From contig JARGOV010000002.1 of the NCBI GenBank assembly GCA_029212965.1, positions 192,721 through 241,696 on the forward strand: 48,976 bases of DNA, in the 5' to 3' direction. The notes under the pieces are model-generated. The model saw nothing but the letters and a program-made list of their open reading frames with translations. It did not search any database and was not told the origin of the DNA. Shown piece by piece: positions 21,050 through 29,730 of this stretch (positions within the stretch are counted from its first letter, which is position 1; the number at the start of each line of letters is the position of its first letter). Origin of the DNA: Porticoccaceae bacterium. Its GTDB lineage: Bacteria; Pseudomonadota; Gammaproteobacteria; Pseudomonadales; Porticoccaceae. A program made the position numbers and the translations under genes.

Positions 21050-22687
21050 ATGATAATTGATCCGATTATTCCGCAACAACGAATTGATGATATGCGCGCA
21101 GGGGGTTGGTGGAAGGACGACAATTTGCTCGATCATTTTGATGCGGCCCTAGAGACCTGTCCTGATGCTATTGCTATCGTCGATTACCGCACCGAAAGCG
21201 GTGAAAAAATTATTCTGACATATCGTCAGCTTGCAGAAAGATCTGAGCGTGTCGCTGTGGCACTGGCCCATTACGGTATTGAAAAACAGGACATCGTCTC
21301 TTTTCAATTGCCCAATTGGTGGGAATTTGTCGTTATCAATCTGGCTTGCCTTCGCATCGGTGCAGTGAGCAACCCTTTGATGCCCATTTTTCGCGAACAT
21401 GAACTATCGTTTATGGTTGATTTTGCCGAATCAAAAGTATTGATAATTCCCAAAGAGTTTCGTGGTTTTGACCACGAGAAGATGATTGCGAGTATGCGCG
21501 ATAAATTACCACACCTTGAACATGTTTTTGTTGTTGGTGGGGATGCAGAAAACAGTTTCGACGAAGCCTTACTTAACCATAGCCTTACAACTGATAGCGC
21601 TGCTTTGTTTAAAGCGCGGCAATTGGATCCTAATGACGTGGTGCTAATGTTATATACCTCCGGCACTACTGGTATGCCCAAAGGTGTAATGCACTGTGCA
21701 AATACATTCCTGTTTAGCGTCGATAAAATGATAGAACGCTGTGAGTTATCAGAGGATGACGATGTTTTTATGGGCTCGCCATTGGCCCACTTAACCGGCT
21801 TCATGTATGGCATGTGGATGCCTATGGTGTTAAAAACCAAAATGATTTTTCTCGATGTTTGGAATGTCGACCTCGGTTGGCAATTAATGGCTGAAGAAAA
21901 TGCTTCTTTTGCAATGGGTGCCACCCCCTTTCTAGCAGACTTAAGCAATTCGAATCAACGAGAAAGTTGTAATTCTGAGCGTTTCCGTTTGTTTGTTTGT
22001 GGTGGGGCGCCTATACCCAGTGCCCTTGCAGAAAAGGCGACTGCGGCACTCGAGATTAAACTCATGGCGGTGTGGGGCATGAGTGAGTGTGGTGTGGTGA
22101 CCACAACAAAGTTGACGGATCCGCCGGAAAAAATATTTGGCAGTGATGGTGTTGTAGTGCCACCCTGCGAAGTCAAGATTGTTGATGAACACGGCCAGGT
22201 GGTGGCGCAAGGTAAAGAGGGACGTTTATTTGAAAAAAGCCCCTCAACTTTTGTCGGCTATTTGAAGCGCCCAGAAGCCTACGATGTTGATGCGGATGAT
22301 TTCTTTGATACCGGTGATTTGGCGAGAATGGATGCCGACGGCTATATTCGGATCACTGGGCGTTCTAAAGATATTATTATTCGTGGTGGCGAAAATATTC
22401 CGGTGGTTGAAGTCGAAAACCTTCTGTACAAGCATCCAGGTATTATCGATTGCGCAGTGGTCGCGATGCCCGATGAGCGCCTAGGCGAGCTGGGTTGCTG
22501 CTTCGTAACACTAACTGAAGGCGTCAGTTTTGGTTTTAAAGATATGATTAATTATTTACTGGAGAATCAATTGGCAAAAAACTATTTGCCAGAGCATCTT
22601 GAAATAATTGACGACATGCCCCGAACCGCCAGTGGCAAAATTCAAAAGTTTCAGCTACGAGAGATAGCCAAAAGCTTAAACAGTTAG
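21050..22687 (+). CDS. AMP-forming acyl-CoA ligase (cyclohexanecarboxylate-CoA ligase-like)
   Basis: ANL-superfamily ligase that activates a carboxylic acid to an acyl-adenylate and then to an acyl-CoA. The P-loop motif LYTSGTTGMPKG is clear near residue 200. The A5-type region AVWGMSECG, the hinge D..YIRITGRSKDIIIRGGENI and the C-terminal lysine in PRTASGKIQKFQLRE are intact, so it should be active. The N-terminal RAGGWWKDDNLLDHFDAALETCPD resembles cyclohexanecarboxylate-CoA ligase (AliA) and related ligases; substrate is inference. ATG 21050 follows GGAGAAG at 21040-21046; a TTG at 21038 would add four residues. The acyl-CoA dehydrogenase follows 90 bases later. Confidence 0.85.
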   Translation: MIIDPIIPQQRIDDMRAGGWWKDDNLLDHFDAALETCPDAIAIVDYRTESGEKIILTYRQLAERSERVAVALAHYGIEKQDIVSFQLPNWWEFVVINLACLRIGAVSNPLMPIFREHELSFMVDFAESKVLIIPKEFRGFDHEKMIASMRDKLPHLEHVFVVGGDAENSFDEALLNHSLTTDSAALFKARQLDPNDVVLMLYTSGTTGMPKGVMHCANTFLFSVDKMIERCELSEDDDVFMGSPLAHLTGFMYGMWMPMVLKTKMIFLDVWNVDLGWQLMAEENASFAMGATPFLADLSNSNQRESCNSERFRLFVCGGAPIPSALAEKATAALEIKLMAVWGMSECGVVTTTKLTDPPEKIFGSDGVVVPPCEVKIVDEHGQVVAQGKEGRLFEKSPSTFVGYLKRPEAYDVDADDFFDTGDLARMDADGYIRITGRSKDIIIRGGENIPVVEVENLLYKHPGIIDCAVVAMPDERLGELGCCFVTLTEGVSFGFKDMINYLLENQLAKNYLPEHLEIIDDMPRTASGKIQKFQLREIAKSLNS

Positions 22688-22730
22688 GGTTTTGTGGCTT
22701 AATTTTATGTAAGTAAGGAAATGTTCTCAT

Positions 22731-22748
22731 CTCGCGTACTAACGTGAG
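22731..22748. promoter_or_regulatory. Imperfect palindrome upstream of acyl-CoA dehydrogenase gene
   Basis: CTCGCGTACTAACGTGAG is an 18-base near-palindrome (seven paired positions per arm, one G/T mismatch) located 30 bases before the acyl-CoA dehydrogenase ATG. Its size and place suit a repressor operator. No regulator gene is in view, so the assignment is weak. Confidence 0.25.
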
Positions 22749-22777
22749 CTATTGACGGTGAATAAACGAGGAAAATT

Positions 22778-23938
22778 ATGACCCTACCGTGGTTAAGTGA
22801 AGAAGAAACTTTTATTAAAGACACTGCCGAACGCTTTGCCCGCGAACAGCTGGCCGAAGGCTATATGGGCCGTTCAAAAGACGAGACTTTAGATAGAAGG
22901 TTGTTACGGAAAATGGGTCAGCTGGGCTTAATTGCTCCGATTTTTGCTGAAGAAAATGGGGGTATTGGTGCCACCAGCATGGTGCAAGGTGTGGTTTGTG
23001 AAGCTATTGCCTATGCCGATATTAACCTGAGTTACATTTGTATGACCACACCTCTCATTGGTTGTGTGATTGAAAAATACGGTAGTGCTGAAACAAAGGA
23101 GGAGGTGCTACCGAAAATGGCAGCCGGAGAACTTATCGTGCAACTTGGTTTGACCGAACCTCGCGGTGGTTCCGATGCTGCAAATCTTGTTTTAAAAGCT
23201 ACGAAGAAGGGTGATAAATACATTCTTAACGGTGAAAAAACATCGATCAGTTATGGCGCTCAGGCGGAAATGTCATTGTTGTTTGCACGCACCGACCAAG
23301 ATACGCCTGGTGCCCATGGCGTGTCCGCGTTTCTAGTGCCTCTCGACTTACCTGGTGTGACTTGTACTCGCTTTGATGACGTCGGCTCGTCGACTGTTGG
23401 TCGTGGTTCGGTTTTTTTTGATGATGTCGAAATTCCTGAATCAGCGCTTCTCGGTAACGAGGGCGAAGGTTTTACCAAAGTGATGGCAGGTTTTGACCTC
23501 AGCCGCTTTCTAATTGCGTTGCAATGTTTGGCTTGTGCTCAGGCTTCAGTCGATGAAACCTGGCAGTACATTCAGGAACGTGAAGCCTTTGGTAAACCTC
23601 TGGCCAAATTTCAGGGCACTACTTTCCCTCTGGCCGAGCACGAGAGTCGTATCGCTGCAGTACGGGCGCTTTGCTATCAAGGCCTGGCATTACGAGACCA
23701 AAACTTGCCTCATACCAAGGAAGCTGCGATGGTGAAATGGATGGCCCCGAAGTGGGGGACGGATATTATTCACGCATGTCTGGTCCAGCATGGCCACTAC
23801 GGCTGGGGCCACGAGATGCCACATATGCAGCGCATGATTGATGTAATGGGTCTTCAAATTGGTGACGGCACAGCGCAAATCATGAAAACCATTATCACTC
23901 GTGAAACTATTGGTAATGTTGGTGTGGCGTATAAGTAA
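22778..23938 (+). CDS. Acyl-CoA dehydrogenase (cyclohexanecarboxyl-CoA dehydrogenase-like)
   Basis: FAD-dependent dehydrogenase that introduces a double bond alpha-beta to an acyl-CoA thioester and passes electrons to ETF. The 386-residue fold is complete: the helical N-domain, the beta domain with QLGLTEPRGGSD and KYILNGEKTSISYGAQAE, and the C-domain with REAFGKPLAKFQ. At the site of the usual catalytic base Glu in YEGT, the sequence reads GDGTAQI, with Asp363. Together with the AliA-like ligase this points to cyclohexanecarboxyl-CoA dehydrogenase (AliB-type), but straight-chain substrates remain possible. GAGGA precedes the ATG. Confidence 0.87.
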   Translation: MTLPWLSEEETFIKDTAERFAREQLAEGYMGRSKDETLDRRLLRKMGQLGLIAPIFAEENGGIGATSMVQGVVCEAIAYADINLSYICMTTPLIGCVIEKYGSAETKEEVLPKMAAGELIVQLGLTEPRGGSDAANLVLKATKKGDKYILNGEKTSISYGAQAEMSLLFARTDQDTPGAHGVSAFLVPLDLPGVTCTRFDDVGSSTVGRGSVFFDDVEIPESALLGNEGEGFTKVMAGFDLSRFLIALQCLACAQASVDETWQYIQEREAFGKPLAKFQGTTFPLAEHESRIAAVRALCYQGLALRDQNLPHTKEAAMVKWMAPKWGTDIIHACLVQHGHYGWGHEMPHMQRMIDVMGLQIGDGTAQIMKTIITRETIGNVGVAYK

Positions 23939-24037
23939 TCACGAATAAACTACATTCAAGTGGAGGCCGTTTAAGTCTTCTTATTGATGCAGTCTAAGGG
24001 CTAAAAGACCTCTAGCGGTAAAATGCTAAAAGTCTTT

Positions 24038-24068
24038 AACCCTTTTTCACATGAAGTGAAGAAGGGTT
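24038..24068. terminator. Hairpin between convergent dehydrogenase and phosphorylase genes
   Basis: AACCCTTTTTCAC (24038-24050) pairs with GTGAAGAAGGGTT (24056-24068) with one mismatch across a five-base loop. It touches the stop codon of the minus-strand phosphorylase gene. Only short T-runs follow on either strand, so termination efficiency is uncertain; the position between convergent genes supports the call. Confidence 0.5.
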
Positions 24069-25828
24069 TAGTATGTTCTATTGGATAACCAAAGGCTTTG
24101 GTAGGGTGCCAGTTCAACAGTGGCTTTGTGATCGTTGTAGTTTTCTCCGCTCAGTAAATCATGCCATTCGTCGAGGGTTACCAAATTGAGATCGGCCAGA
24201 GAAATAACCTGCGGTGTATTGGTAATGTTGTTAATACAGAAAATACTTTGCTCTCTATTCATGCTCTGTCGCCAGAAGGCAAAAATATGGTTGAGTTGTC
24301 CAGAGGTTGGCATGTGCAAGGTAAATTGTGTGGCGTTGGGGTGAAAGGCAGGGTTGTTTTTGCGAATAAGAATTAAGTGACTCAGTGCTTCGAAAGCTTG
24401 CTGATGCTCACTCCCATTGCTTAGGGCCTCTTCCAGAGCTGTTAGCTCCCATCGGTGTCTATTAATCGACCGGTTTTGTCCGGTTTTAGCTAGACGCTTC
24501 TCATCATTGTGTGTGGCGAAGAGACTGTGGAAGTAAAAAGCCGGAATTCCCTCCAGTGCTAGCATGATGGCGTGGGCGCAAATAAAGCGGTCATGATTAT
24601 ATTGGTCAGGGCCGTGGGTTGTGCCCTGCAAGGCATCGTAAAGGCTAATGTTGATTTCATAAGGCCTACTGATATGACTGCCATGATTGAGCGCACGCCA
24701 GGATATATGACCACCGAATTTGGCGAGTGTATCTGCCAGCGTTTGTATTTCTTCTGTAGAGAGTAGTCCTTCGGCAGGACGCAGTCCAAGCCCATCGTGG
24801 GAGGCGATGAAGTTAAGGTAGGTGGTGCCATTACGCGAAGGGGGATTGCTCATCATCCATGAGCGCAGGTAATGGCAATCGCCGGTAACCAGGGTGTTTA
24901 CCAAAAGCGGCGGCAGTGAAAAATTATAAATAATATGAGCTTCGTTGGCATTACCGAAGTAGGACAAATTTTCCTGGTTGGGGATGTTGGTTTCAGTAAT
25001 TAGCAGAGCGTTTGGCTTACGATGTTCAATGAGTGTGCGTAATAGCCGAACAACTTCGTGGGTTTGCGGTAGATTGAGGCAGTCGCTACCAATGACTTTC
25101 CAGAGGAAAGCGATTGCATCGAGGCGGAAAACCTCAATGCCCCTGTCTAGGTAGAGTGCGATAATGCGTACGAACTCTAGTAAAACGTCTGGGTTTTTGA
25201 AGTTGAGATCAACTTGATCAGGGCTGAAGGTACACCAGACATGTTTTTTACCGCTGACGGTACCGACCTCGTTGAGCAATGGGCTAGTACGCGGGCGCAC
25301 CACTGCTGTGACATCATCATCGAGTTTGGCCGTAAAAAAATAATCTTTGCCGGGTGATTTGTCGTTAATAAAATTTTTAAACCATTCACTTTCTGCGGAG
25401 CAGTGATTAATAACCAGGTCGGCCATTAATTTGAATTTATCCGTCAGTGCCTGGATGTCCTCCCAAGTGCCAAGTTCGGTATTGACGGCACTGTAGTCAA
25501 CAACAGAAAAACCGTCATCCGAGCTAAAGGGATAGAAGGGGAGGATATGAACAATGGATATTAGCTCGCTGAGATAGTTGTTTAAAAAGTTACTTAGGGT
25601 TTTCAGCGGCACCTCACCCGGGTTCTTTACGGTGTTGCCATAGGTGATGACAGCAATATCGTTTTCATTCCAGTGGTTTTGGAACGGGGTTGCTTCGTGG
25701 CAATGATTGGCATAATCCATAATCTCGATAATTTCATTAGCGAGCAGGGCGGTATCTGTTTCGGGATAAAGATACGCAAGATGGGCTTCAATACGAAAAC
25801 GCAGTTCGTGTAGCGGTGGGGCGGTCAT
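24068..25828 (-). CDS. GH13 sucrose-phosphorylase-family enzyme, probable glucosylglycerate phosphorylase
   Basis: Retaining alpha-glucoside phosphorylase that would cleave glucosylglycerate with phosphate to glucose 1-phosphate and D-glycerate. The GH13 catalytic set is present: nucleophile Asp237 in VFRLDAIAFLWK, acid/base Glu279 in LLITETNIP, and Asp345 in IASHDGLGLRPAEG. The 586 residues and N-terminal HILPFYPFSSDDGFSVVDY match the subfamily that contains sucrose, glucosylglycerol and glucosylglycerate phosphorylases. The glucosylglycerate assignment comes mainly from neighbours: glucosyl-3-phosphoglycerate synthase lies four bases upstream, with a phosphatase and a glycerate kinase beyond it. 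Sucrose phosphorylase is the main alternative. Confidence 0.85.
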   Translation of the reverse strand: MTAPPLHELRFRIEAHLAYLYPETDTALLANEIIEIMDYANHCHEATPFQNHWNENDIAVITYGNTVKNPGEVPLKTLSNFLNNYLSELISIVHILPFYPFSSDDGFSVVDYSAVNTELGTWEDIQALTDKFKLMADLVINHCSAESEWFKNFINDKSPGKDYFFTAKLDDDVTAVVRPRTSPLLNEVGTVSGKKHVWCTFSPDQVDLNFKNPDVLLEFVRIIALYLDRGIEVFRLDAIAFLWKVIGSDCLNLPQTHEVVRLLRTLIEHRKPNALLITETNIPNQENLSYFGNANEAHIIYNFSLPPLLVNTLVTGDCHYLRSWMMSNPPSRNGTTYLNFIASHDGLGLRPAEGLLSTEEIQTLADTLAKFGGHISWRALNHGSHISRPYEINISLYDALQGTTHGPDQYNHDRFICAHAIMLALEGIPAFYFHSLFATHNDEKRLAKTGQNRSINRHRWELTALEEALSNGSEHQQAFEALSHLILIRKNNPAFHPNATQFTLHMPTSGQLNHIFAFWRQSMNREQSIFCINNITNTPQVISLADLNLVTLDEWHDLLSGENYNDHKATVELAPYQSLWLSNRTY

Positions 25829-25832
25829 TGGC

Positions 25833-27062
25833 TTACTGTTTTCCTGAAAACTCTTGTAGGTCTGCCTCTACGGCGTCGTGTAGTTGGGGCAGAATGTCGG
25901 GAATAGCACTCATTACCCGGTTCCATGTGGGAATAAAAGGCGTTTCCATAGGTTTTTCCAAAAATCGATTACCGGCTTTAATAATATTTTCAGCGAATAA
26001 TTCGACGGCGCTTTCCTCTTCGTGTACGTCGAGCGTGAGACCGTTAATGATGGCATCATTGCGGTAGGTCTCAACAAAATCGAGGGCAATTCTGAAATAG
26101 CTGGCTTTAATTGAGCGGAAGGTTTCTGTGGTAAATACATGGCCAACGGTAGCCAATTTGCGAAACAATGCTTTGCTGATGTCCACTGACATTTTTGACA
26201 GCCCTTGCTGGTCATCGTCGATAGACATGCTCTGATGTTTGTGGTCGTAGCTGTCGGCAATGTCAACCTGACAGATACGGTTGGTGGCGTAGTTGCGCTT
26301 CATTTCTGATAGAACTCCGATTTCCAGCCCCCAGTCGCTGGGAATGCGAATATCATTGATGACATCTTTGCGCATTGAAAATTCGCCGGCCAGTGGGTAG
26401 CGAAAGCTGTCGATATAATCGAGATATTCCGAAGGCCCGAGGACTTTTTTCAAAGCCCGAATCAATGGCGTAACCAGGAGGCGGCTGACTCGGCCATTGA
26501 TACGGCCTTCTGCAGTGCGGGCGTAATAGCCTTTGCAAAACTCATAGTTAAAACTGGGGTTGGCAACAGGGTAAATCAGTCGTGCGAGTAGTGCTCTGTC
26601 ATAGGTGAGAATGTCACAGTCGTGTAGTGCCACGGCCTGACCGCGTTCTGAAGAGAGCATGTAACCTAGGCAAAACCATACATTGCGACCTTTGCCCATT
26701 TCTCGTGGAGCGAGGCCGTGTTCGTCAAGAAGACCATTAATAGTCTGTAGGCGAGGGCCGTCATTCCATAGTACCCTGACACGCTGGGGTAGGCGGGAAA
26801 AGAAGGATAGAGCGTGGCGATATTGTTTTTCATTGGCGCGATCGAGGCCAATAATGATCTCTTCCAGATAGTCAACTTGGGCTAGATTATCAATGATTCC
26901 AGGTAGAGCAAGGCCTTCTAATTCAGAAAAGAGCGAGGGTAGAACCAGTGACATAGGTCGGCTTTTTGCGAAAGACAGCAATTCTTTTTCGAGTTTTTCC
27001 ACCGGCCTGCGAGATAGATTATGCAATGTTGTGATGATGCCATTCTGGTAAAAATCACTCAT
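25833..27062 (-). CDS. gpgS: Glucosyl-3-phosphoglycerate synthase
   Basis: Transfers glucose from an NDP-glucose to 3-phosphoglycerate to give glucosyl-3-phosphoglycerate. The GT-A fold carries the metal motif HDCDI (Asp148 and Asp150) and the family sequence LPSLFSELEGLALPGIIDNL. The acceptor-site region EFSMRKDVINDIRIPSDWGLEIGVL is also present (read as shorter blocks). ATG 27062 is chosen: it gives the family-like MSDFYQNGIITTLHNL start and has AAGGA upstream on the minus strand. An in-frame ATG at 27128 would add 22 residues. The result, 409 residues, is close to known GpgS length. Four bases separate it from the phosphorylase gene, so the two are co-transcribed. Confidence 0.92.
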   Translation of the reverse strand: MSDFYQNGIITTLHNLSRRPVEKLEKELLSFAKSRPMSLVLPSLFSELEGLALPGIIDNLAQVDYLEEIIIGLDRANEKQYRHALSFFSRLPQRVRVLWNDGPRLQTINGLLDEHGLAPREMGKGRNVWFCLGYMLSSERGQAVALHDCDILTYDRALLARLIYPVANPSFNYEFCKGYYARTAEGRINGRVSRLLVTPLIRALKKVLGPSEYLDYIDSFRYPLAGEFSMRKDVINDIRIPSDWGLEIGVLSEMKRNYATNRICQVDIADSYDHKHQSMSIDDDQQGLSKMSVDISKALFRKLATVGHVFTTETFRSIKASYFRIALDFVETYRNDAIINGLTLDVHEEESAVELFAENIIKAGNRFLEKPMETPFIPTWNRVMSAIPDILPQLHDAVEADLQEFSGKQ

Positions 27063-27191
27063 TTCTCTTGTCCTTAGATAAGTAGCGTTAGGCAAGTTGC
27101 GCCAGAAAGTGGGGGTTGTTAATTGCACCTGAGATCTGTGTCTGGTGGGCGGTTAGTGTTTTAGGTCGAAAAGTTGAGGTGGTTTCCATGC

Positions 27192-27218
27192 ACCCATTTA
27201 ACAATTGTACCCATTTAA
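27192..27218. repeat. Ten-base direct repeat between phosphatase and synthase genes
   Basis: ACCCATTTAA occurs at 27192-27201 and again at 27209-27218, 17 bases apart, directly after the phosphatase stop (minus strand) and 130 bases before the gpgS start. The spacing suits a same-face dimer site or may be chance in AT-rich DNA. The 156-base gap around it is the longest inside this gene cluster. Confidence 0.35.
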
Positions 27219-28088
27219 TCATTTAGTTTTTAATAAAGCGTGCAAAGCCTGACTCCAGCCATTTGGCCCATAATCTTGAGTCAATATTGTGTTTTTACGT
27301 TGGACGGAGGGGGGATTATGTGCTGGTGAACGGATAATCACTGGAAAGTCGGCGTTTTCCAACATGGCGATATCATTTTCACCATCACCCAGTGCCACAG
27401 TTTTCAATTCGGGCCTTGCCTGGTGGTAAAGCGATGTCAGCCATCGCATTGCAATGCCTTTATCGCTCTTGCCTATGACATGAATAAAGCGCCCACCTCT
27501 CAATAAGTCTAAAGAGTGCTCGCTGATCCGGTGGCGAAACTTGTCGAATTTTTCTTCAGTATCCTGCCAGATAATCGGTTCAGAAAAATGGCGCTGCATG
27601 GCTTGTTCTGTTTGTGTCTTTGTCAGACCCGTAAGCTCAGCAAGCTCGGTAACGGATAAGTCGTTGAAGCCAGTAAATGTAAATTGAGTATGAAGAGCTT
27701 TGAGTATGTCGAGTATCTGAGTGCGCCGTTTACCCAGCGTTATAAGCTGGAAACCTTGGTGGGTAAGATCTCTTACCGAGCTGTTTTTAGCTCGGCTTAA
27801 CGCAGGTGGGGGAGCCAAATCGTAGCCCTCAGGTATCGCTATTCCGCCACCGTTTTCAACTATCATCGGGTGTCGATTACTGAGTGTTTTACGCAAGGTA
27901 AGGAGTTCCGCCAGTGTTTTGCTAGTGTTGAATATCCAGGCGATACCCAAAGTGTTGAGCAACACTATTGCCTGCGTTGCTGGCGAAAAACTGTAATTGT
28001 GGTGGTCAAGCAAGGTACCATCGAGGTCGGTAAAAATTAATAGATTGGGTGTGGCTACTTGGTTTGATGGCATAAGCAGTTTTGTCAC
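27219..28088 (-). CDS. HAD phosphatase of the mannosyl-3-phosphoglycerate phosphatase family, probable glucosyl-3-phosphoglycerate phosphatase
   Basis: Removes phosphate from the product of GpgS to leave glucosylglycerate. It is a class IIB HAD hydrolase: the nucleophile motif FTDLDGTLLD has Asp21 and Asp23, motif II is in FNTSK, and motif IV GDGENDIAMLENAD lies near the C-terminus. The 289 residues and ENGGGIAIPEGY fit the MpgP/YedP family, whose members often act on both mannosyl- and glucosyl-phosphoglycerate. The frame opens at GTG 28088, sharing one base with the kinase stop (TAGTG); ATG 28073 (five codons in) is an alternative and neither has a strong ribosome site. Confidence 0.88.
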   Translation of the reverse strand: MTKLLMPSNQVATPNLLIFTDLDGTLLDHHNYSFSPATQAIVLLNTLGIAWIFNTSKTLAELLTLRKTLSNRHPMIVENGGGIAIPEGYDLAPPPALSRAKNSSVRDLTHQGFQLITLGKRRTQILDILKALHTQFTFTGFNDLSVTELAELTGLTKTQTEQAMQRHFSEPIIWQDTEEKFDKFRHRISEHSLDLLRGGRFIHVIGKSDKGIAMRWLTSLYHQARPELKTVALGDGENDIAMLENADFPVIIRSPAHNPPSVQRKNTILTQDYGPNGWSQALHALLKTK

Positions 28089-29044
28089 TATCCACGCGGC
28101 CCACTATCAGCTTGGGACGTTTTATTGAAGGGTTCTTTGTAGCGCACATTTGTAATAGTGTGCTCTTCGTTCAATGTTAACAATATATCAGCCTGTTCTG
28201 GGAGTTTTGCCAGGTTATGGCGAGTCAGCCTCTCATAGTGCTGGATAAAACGAGTAATGCCAGCTTCGTCCATAAGTTGTGTGCCTTGTTTCAGGGCGCT
28301 GTCGGCAGTGATGGTGGCTGCCAGTTTTTGCTCCTGTTGCCAGCGCCAGCGGTGGATACACTCAAAATTGGGTGCTTTCAACATAATAAGCAAGTCATTA
28401 CAGGCAAAGAGTTCTCTGTAAGTGGTTTGTAATTTGTCATTAACATAATGTCGCCATAGTGCTTTTTTGTCTTCCTTACTTTCCAATTGGTTGATTGGCC
28501 GAGCGAGTGCGTCTTTTGTCTCGGCCGATGAGCCCATGCACCAGCCCTCGAAAATAACAACATCGGCAGGGCCGGTAAAAACTTCCCATTGGTCTTTACT
28601 TAGGGGTTCATCGCAGGCTTTGTCAAAGCGTGGTAGAGGCAGCGTTTGCCCCGCTTTTAAATGCTTTAATTGATGCAGAGTCTGTATACCAAGCTGGGTA
28701 TCATGAGTTCCGGGTACGCCACGGGTTTGTAGTAGGGGATGCACCGATTGTGCCAAGGCTTTGCGATCTGCTCGGGGGAAATACAGGTCGTCGAGAGAGA
28801 TAATGGCGGTATTACAAGTGAAATGTTGTTCGAGAATAATTTTCAGCACGTTGCTCAAGGTTGATTTACCTGTACCCTGGGCACCGTTGAGACCGATAAT
28901 CCATGTGCGATTGACTGTCCGGTGGTTGTCGATCCATTGGGCCAACGGCAGATAGTACTCGTCAATCGTGTTAAGAAAATCATCCGGCAGCCGGTGTTTT
29001 TTCATAAAGTTCGTTAATAGCAATAATAAGCTAGGCTCGTTCAT
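28088..29044 (-). CDS. P-loop kinase, D-glycerate 3-kinase family
   Basis: Phosphorylates D-glycerate with ATP, so that glycerate released by the phosphorylase can re-enter as phosphoglycerate. Walker A GAQGTGKST spans residues 54-62, ISLDDLYFPR follows as in the plant GLYK-like kinases, and VIFEGWCMG is the Walker B-like strand with the conserved Trp-Cys-Met-Gly. ATG 29044 has AAGGA about seven bases upstream and yields 318 residues. The open frame runs 52 codons further upstream to 29200, but that extension resembles nothing and crosses the promoter region. It is first in a four-gene minus-strand cluster. Whether it makes 3- or 2-phosphoglycerate cannot be read from sequence. Confidence 0.85.
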   Translation of the reverse strand: MNEPSLLLLLTNFMKKHRLPDDFLNTIDEYYLPLAQWIDNHRTVNRTWIIGLNGAQGTGKSTLSNVLKIILEQHFTCNTAIISLDDLYFPRADRKALAQSVHPLLQTRGVPGTHDTQLGIQTLHQLKHLKAGQTLPLPRFDKACDEPLSKDQWEVFTGPADVVIFEGWCMGSSAETKDALARPINQLESKEDKKALWRHYVNDKLQTTYRELFACNDLLIMLKAPNFECIHRWRWQQEQKLAATITADSALKQGTQLMDEAGITRFIQHYERLTRHNLAKLPEQADILLTLNEEHTITNVRYKEPFNKTSQADSGPRG

Positions 29045-29148
29045 AGTTTTTTCCTTAATATGGAGAATAGCCTGACGGATACCCGAAGTTTTGTTAAGTG
29101 TAAAATTTAGACCCTTCGCAAACAGAAGTGATATGGGAGTAATTATCA

Positions 29149-29190
29149 GTGACTCTGTCAAGAGGCGGTGCCATAATTCTGTCGACAGAA
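29149..29190 (+). promoter_or_regulatory. Peroxiredoxin promoter with palindromic operator candidate
   Basis: GTGACT (29149-29154) and CATAAT (29172-29177) are 17 bases apart, a plausible -35/-10 pair. The perfect 14-base palindrome TTCTGTCGACAGAA (29177-29190) starts at the last -10 base and covers the expected transcription start, the usual place for a repressor. It is 41 bases before the peroxiredoxin ATG and also lies in the divergent region shared with the glycerate kinase cluster. Confidence 0.5.
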
Positions 29191-29231
29191 GATTCAGCAA
29201 TCAAAATAGATAAATTGAAAAGGAGAGAGCA

Positions 29232-29714
29232 ATGTCAATTCAAGTAGGCGATACATTACCTGCAGGCCGTTTTACCGTGATGAATGCCGATGGCCCCGGT
29301 TCCGATAGCATTGATGACCTTTTTGGTGGTAAAAAAGTCGTGCTTTTTTCTGTGCCCGGCGCGTTTACCCCCACGTGTTCTAAAGACCATTTGCCCGGTT
29401 TTATTGAACAGGCTAATGCCCTGAAAGCAAAAGGTGTCGATACTATTGCCTGTATGGCCGTTAATGATGTTTTTGTTATGGATGCCTGGGCTAAGCAAAG
29501 TGGTGCTGAAGGTAAGGTTGTTATGTTGGCTGATGGTAGTGGAGTCTACACGAAGGCGTTGGGACTTGAACTGGACTTATCTGACCGCGGCCTTGGTGCA
29601 CGGAGTATGCGTTTTGCGCTTGTGATTGAGGATAAAACGGTTACCCAAGCTTTTATTGAAGAAGGTGGGGCATTTGAAGTGAGCTCTGCGGAGAACGTGC
29701 TGGCTAATTTGTAA
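29232..29714 (+). CDS. Peroxiredoxin (Prx5-type, redoxin domain)
   Basis: Thiol peroxidase that reduces hydrogen peroxide and alkyl hydroperoxides. The peroxidatic Cys49 sits in PGAFTPTCSKDHLPG, the Prx5/AhpE-like signature, with Thr46 before it. The later RSMRFALVIEDKTV contains the conserved active-site arginine. The only other cysteine is Cys74; it may or may not resolve. At 160 residues without a fused glutaredoxin domain, it probably uses glutathione/glutaredoxin from outside. Ribosome site AAAAGGAGAG is strong. It stands alone between a divergent cluster and its own terminator. Confidence 0.94.
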   Translation: MSIQVGDTLPAGRFTVMNADGPGSDSIDDLFGGKKVVLFSVPGAFTPTCSKDHLPGFIEQANALKAKGVDTIACMAVNDVFVMDAWAKQSGAEGKVVMLADGSGVYTKALGLELDLSDRGLGARSMRFALVIEDKTVTQAFIEEGGAFEVSSAENVLANL

Positions 29715-29730
29715 GCGTGTCAAAAAGTGG

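Noticed and set aside
29045-29200. 52-codon N-terminal extension of the glycerate kinase
   Set aside because: The ATG at 29044 has a good ribosome site and the extension would cover the promoter region.
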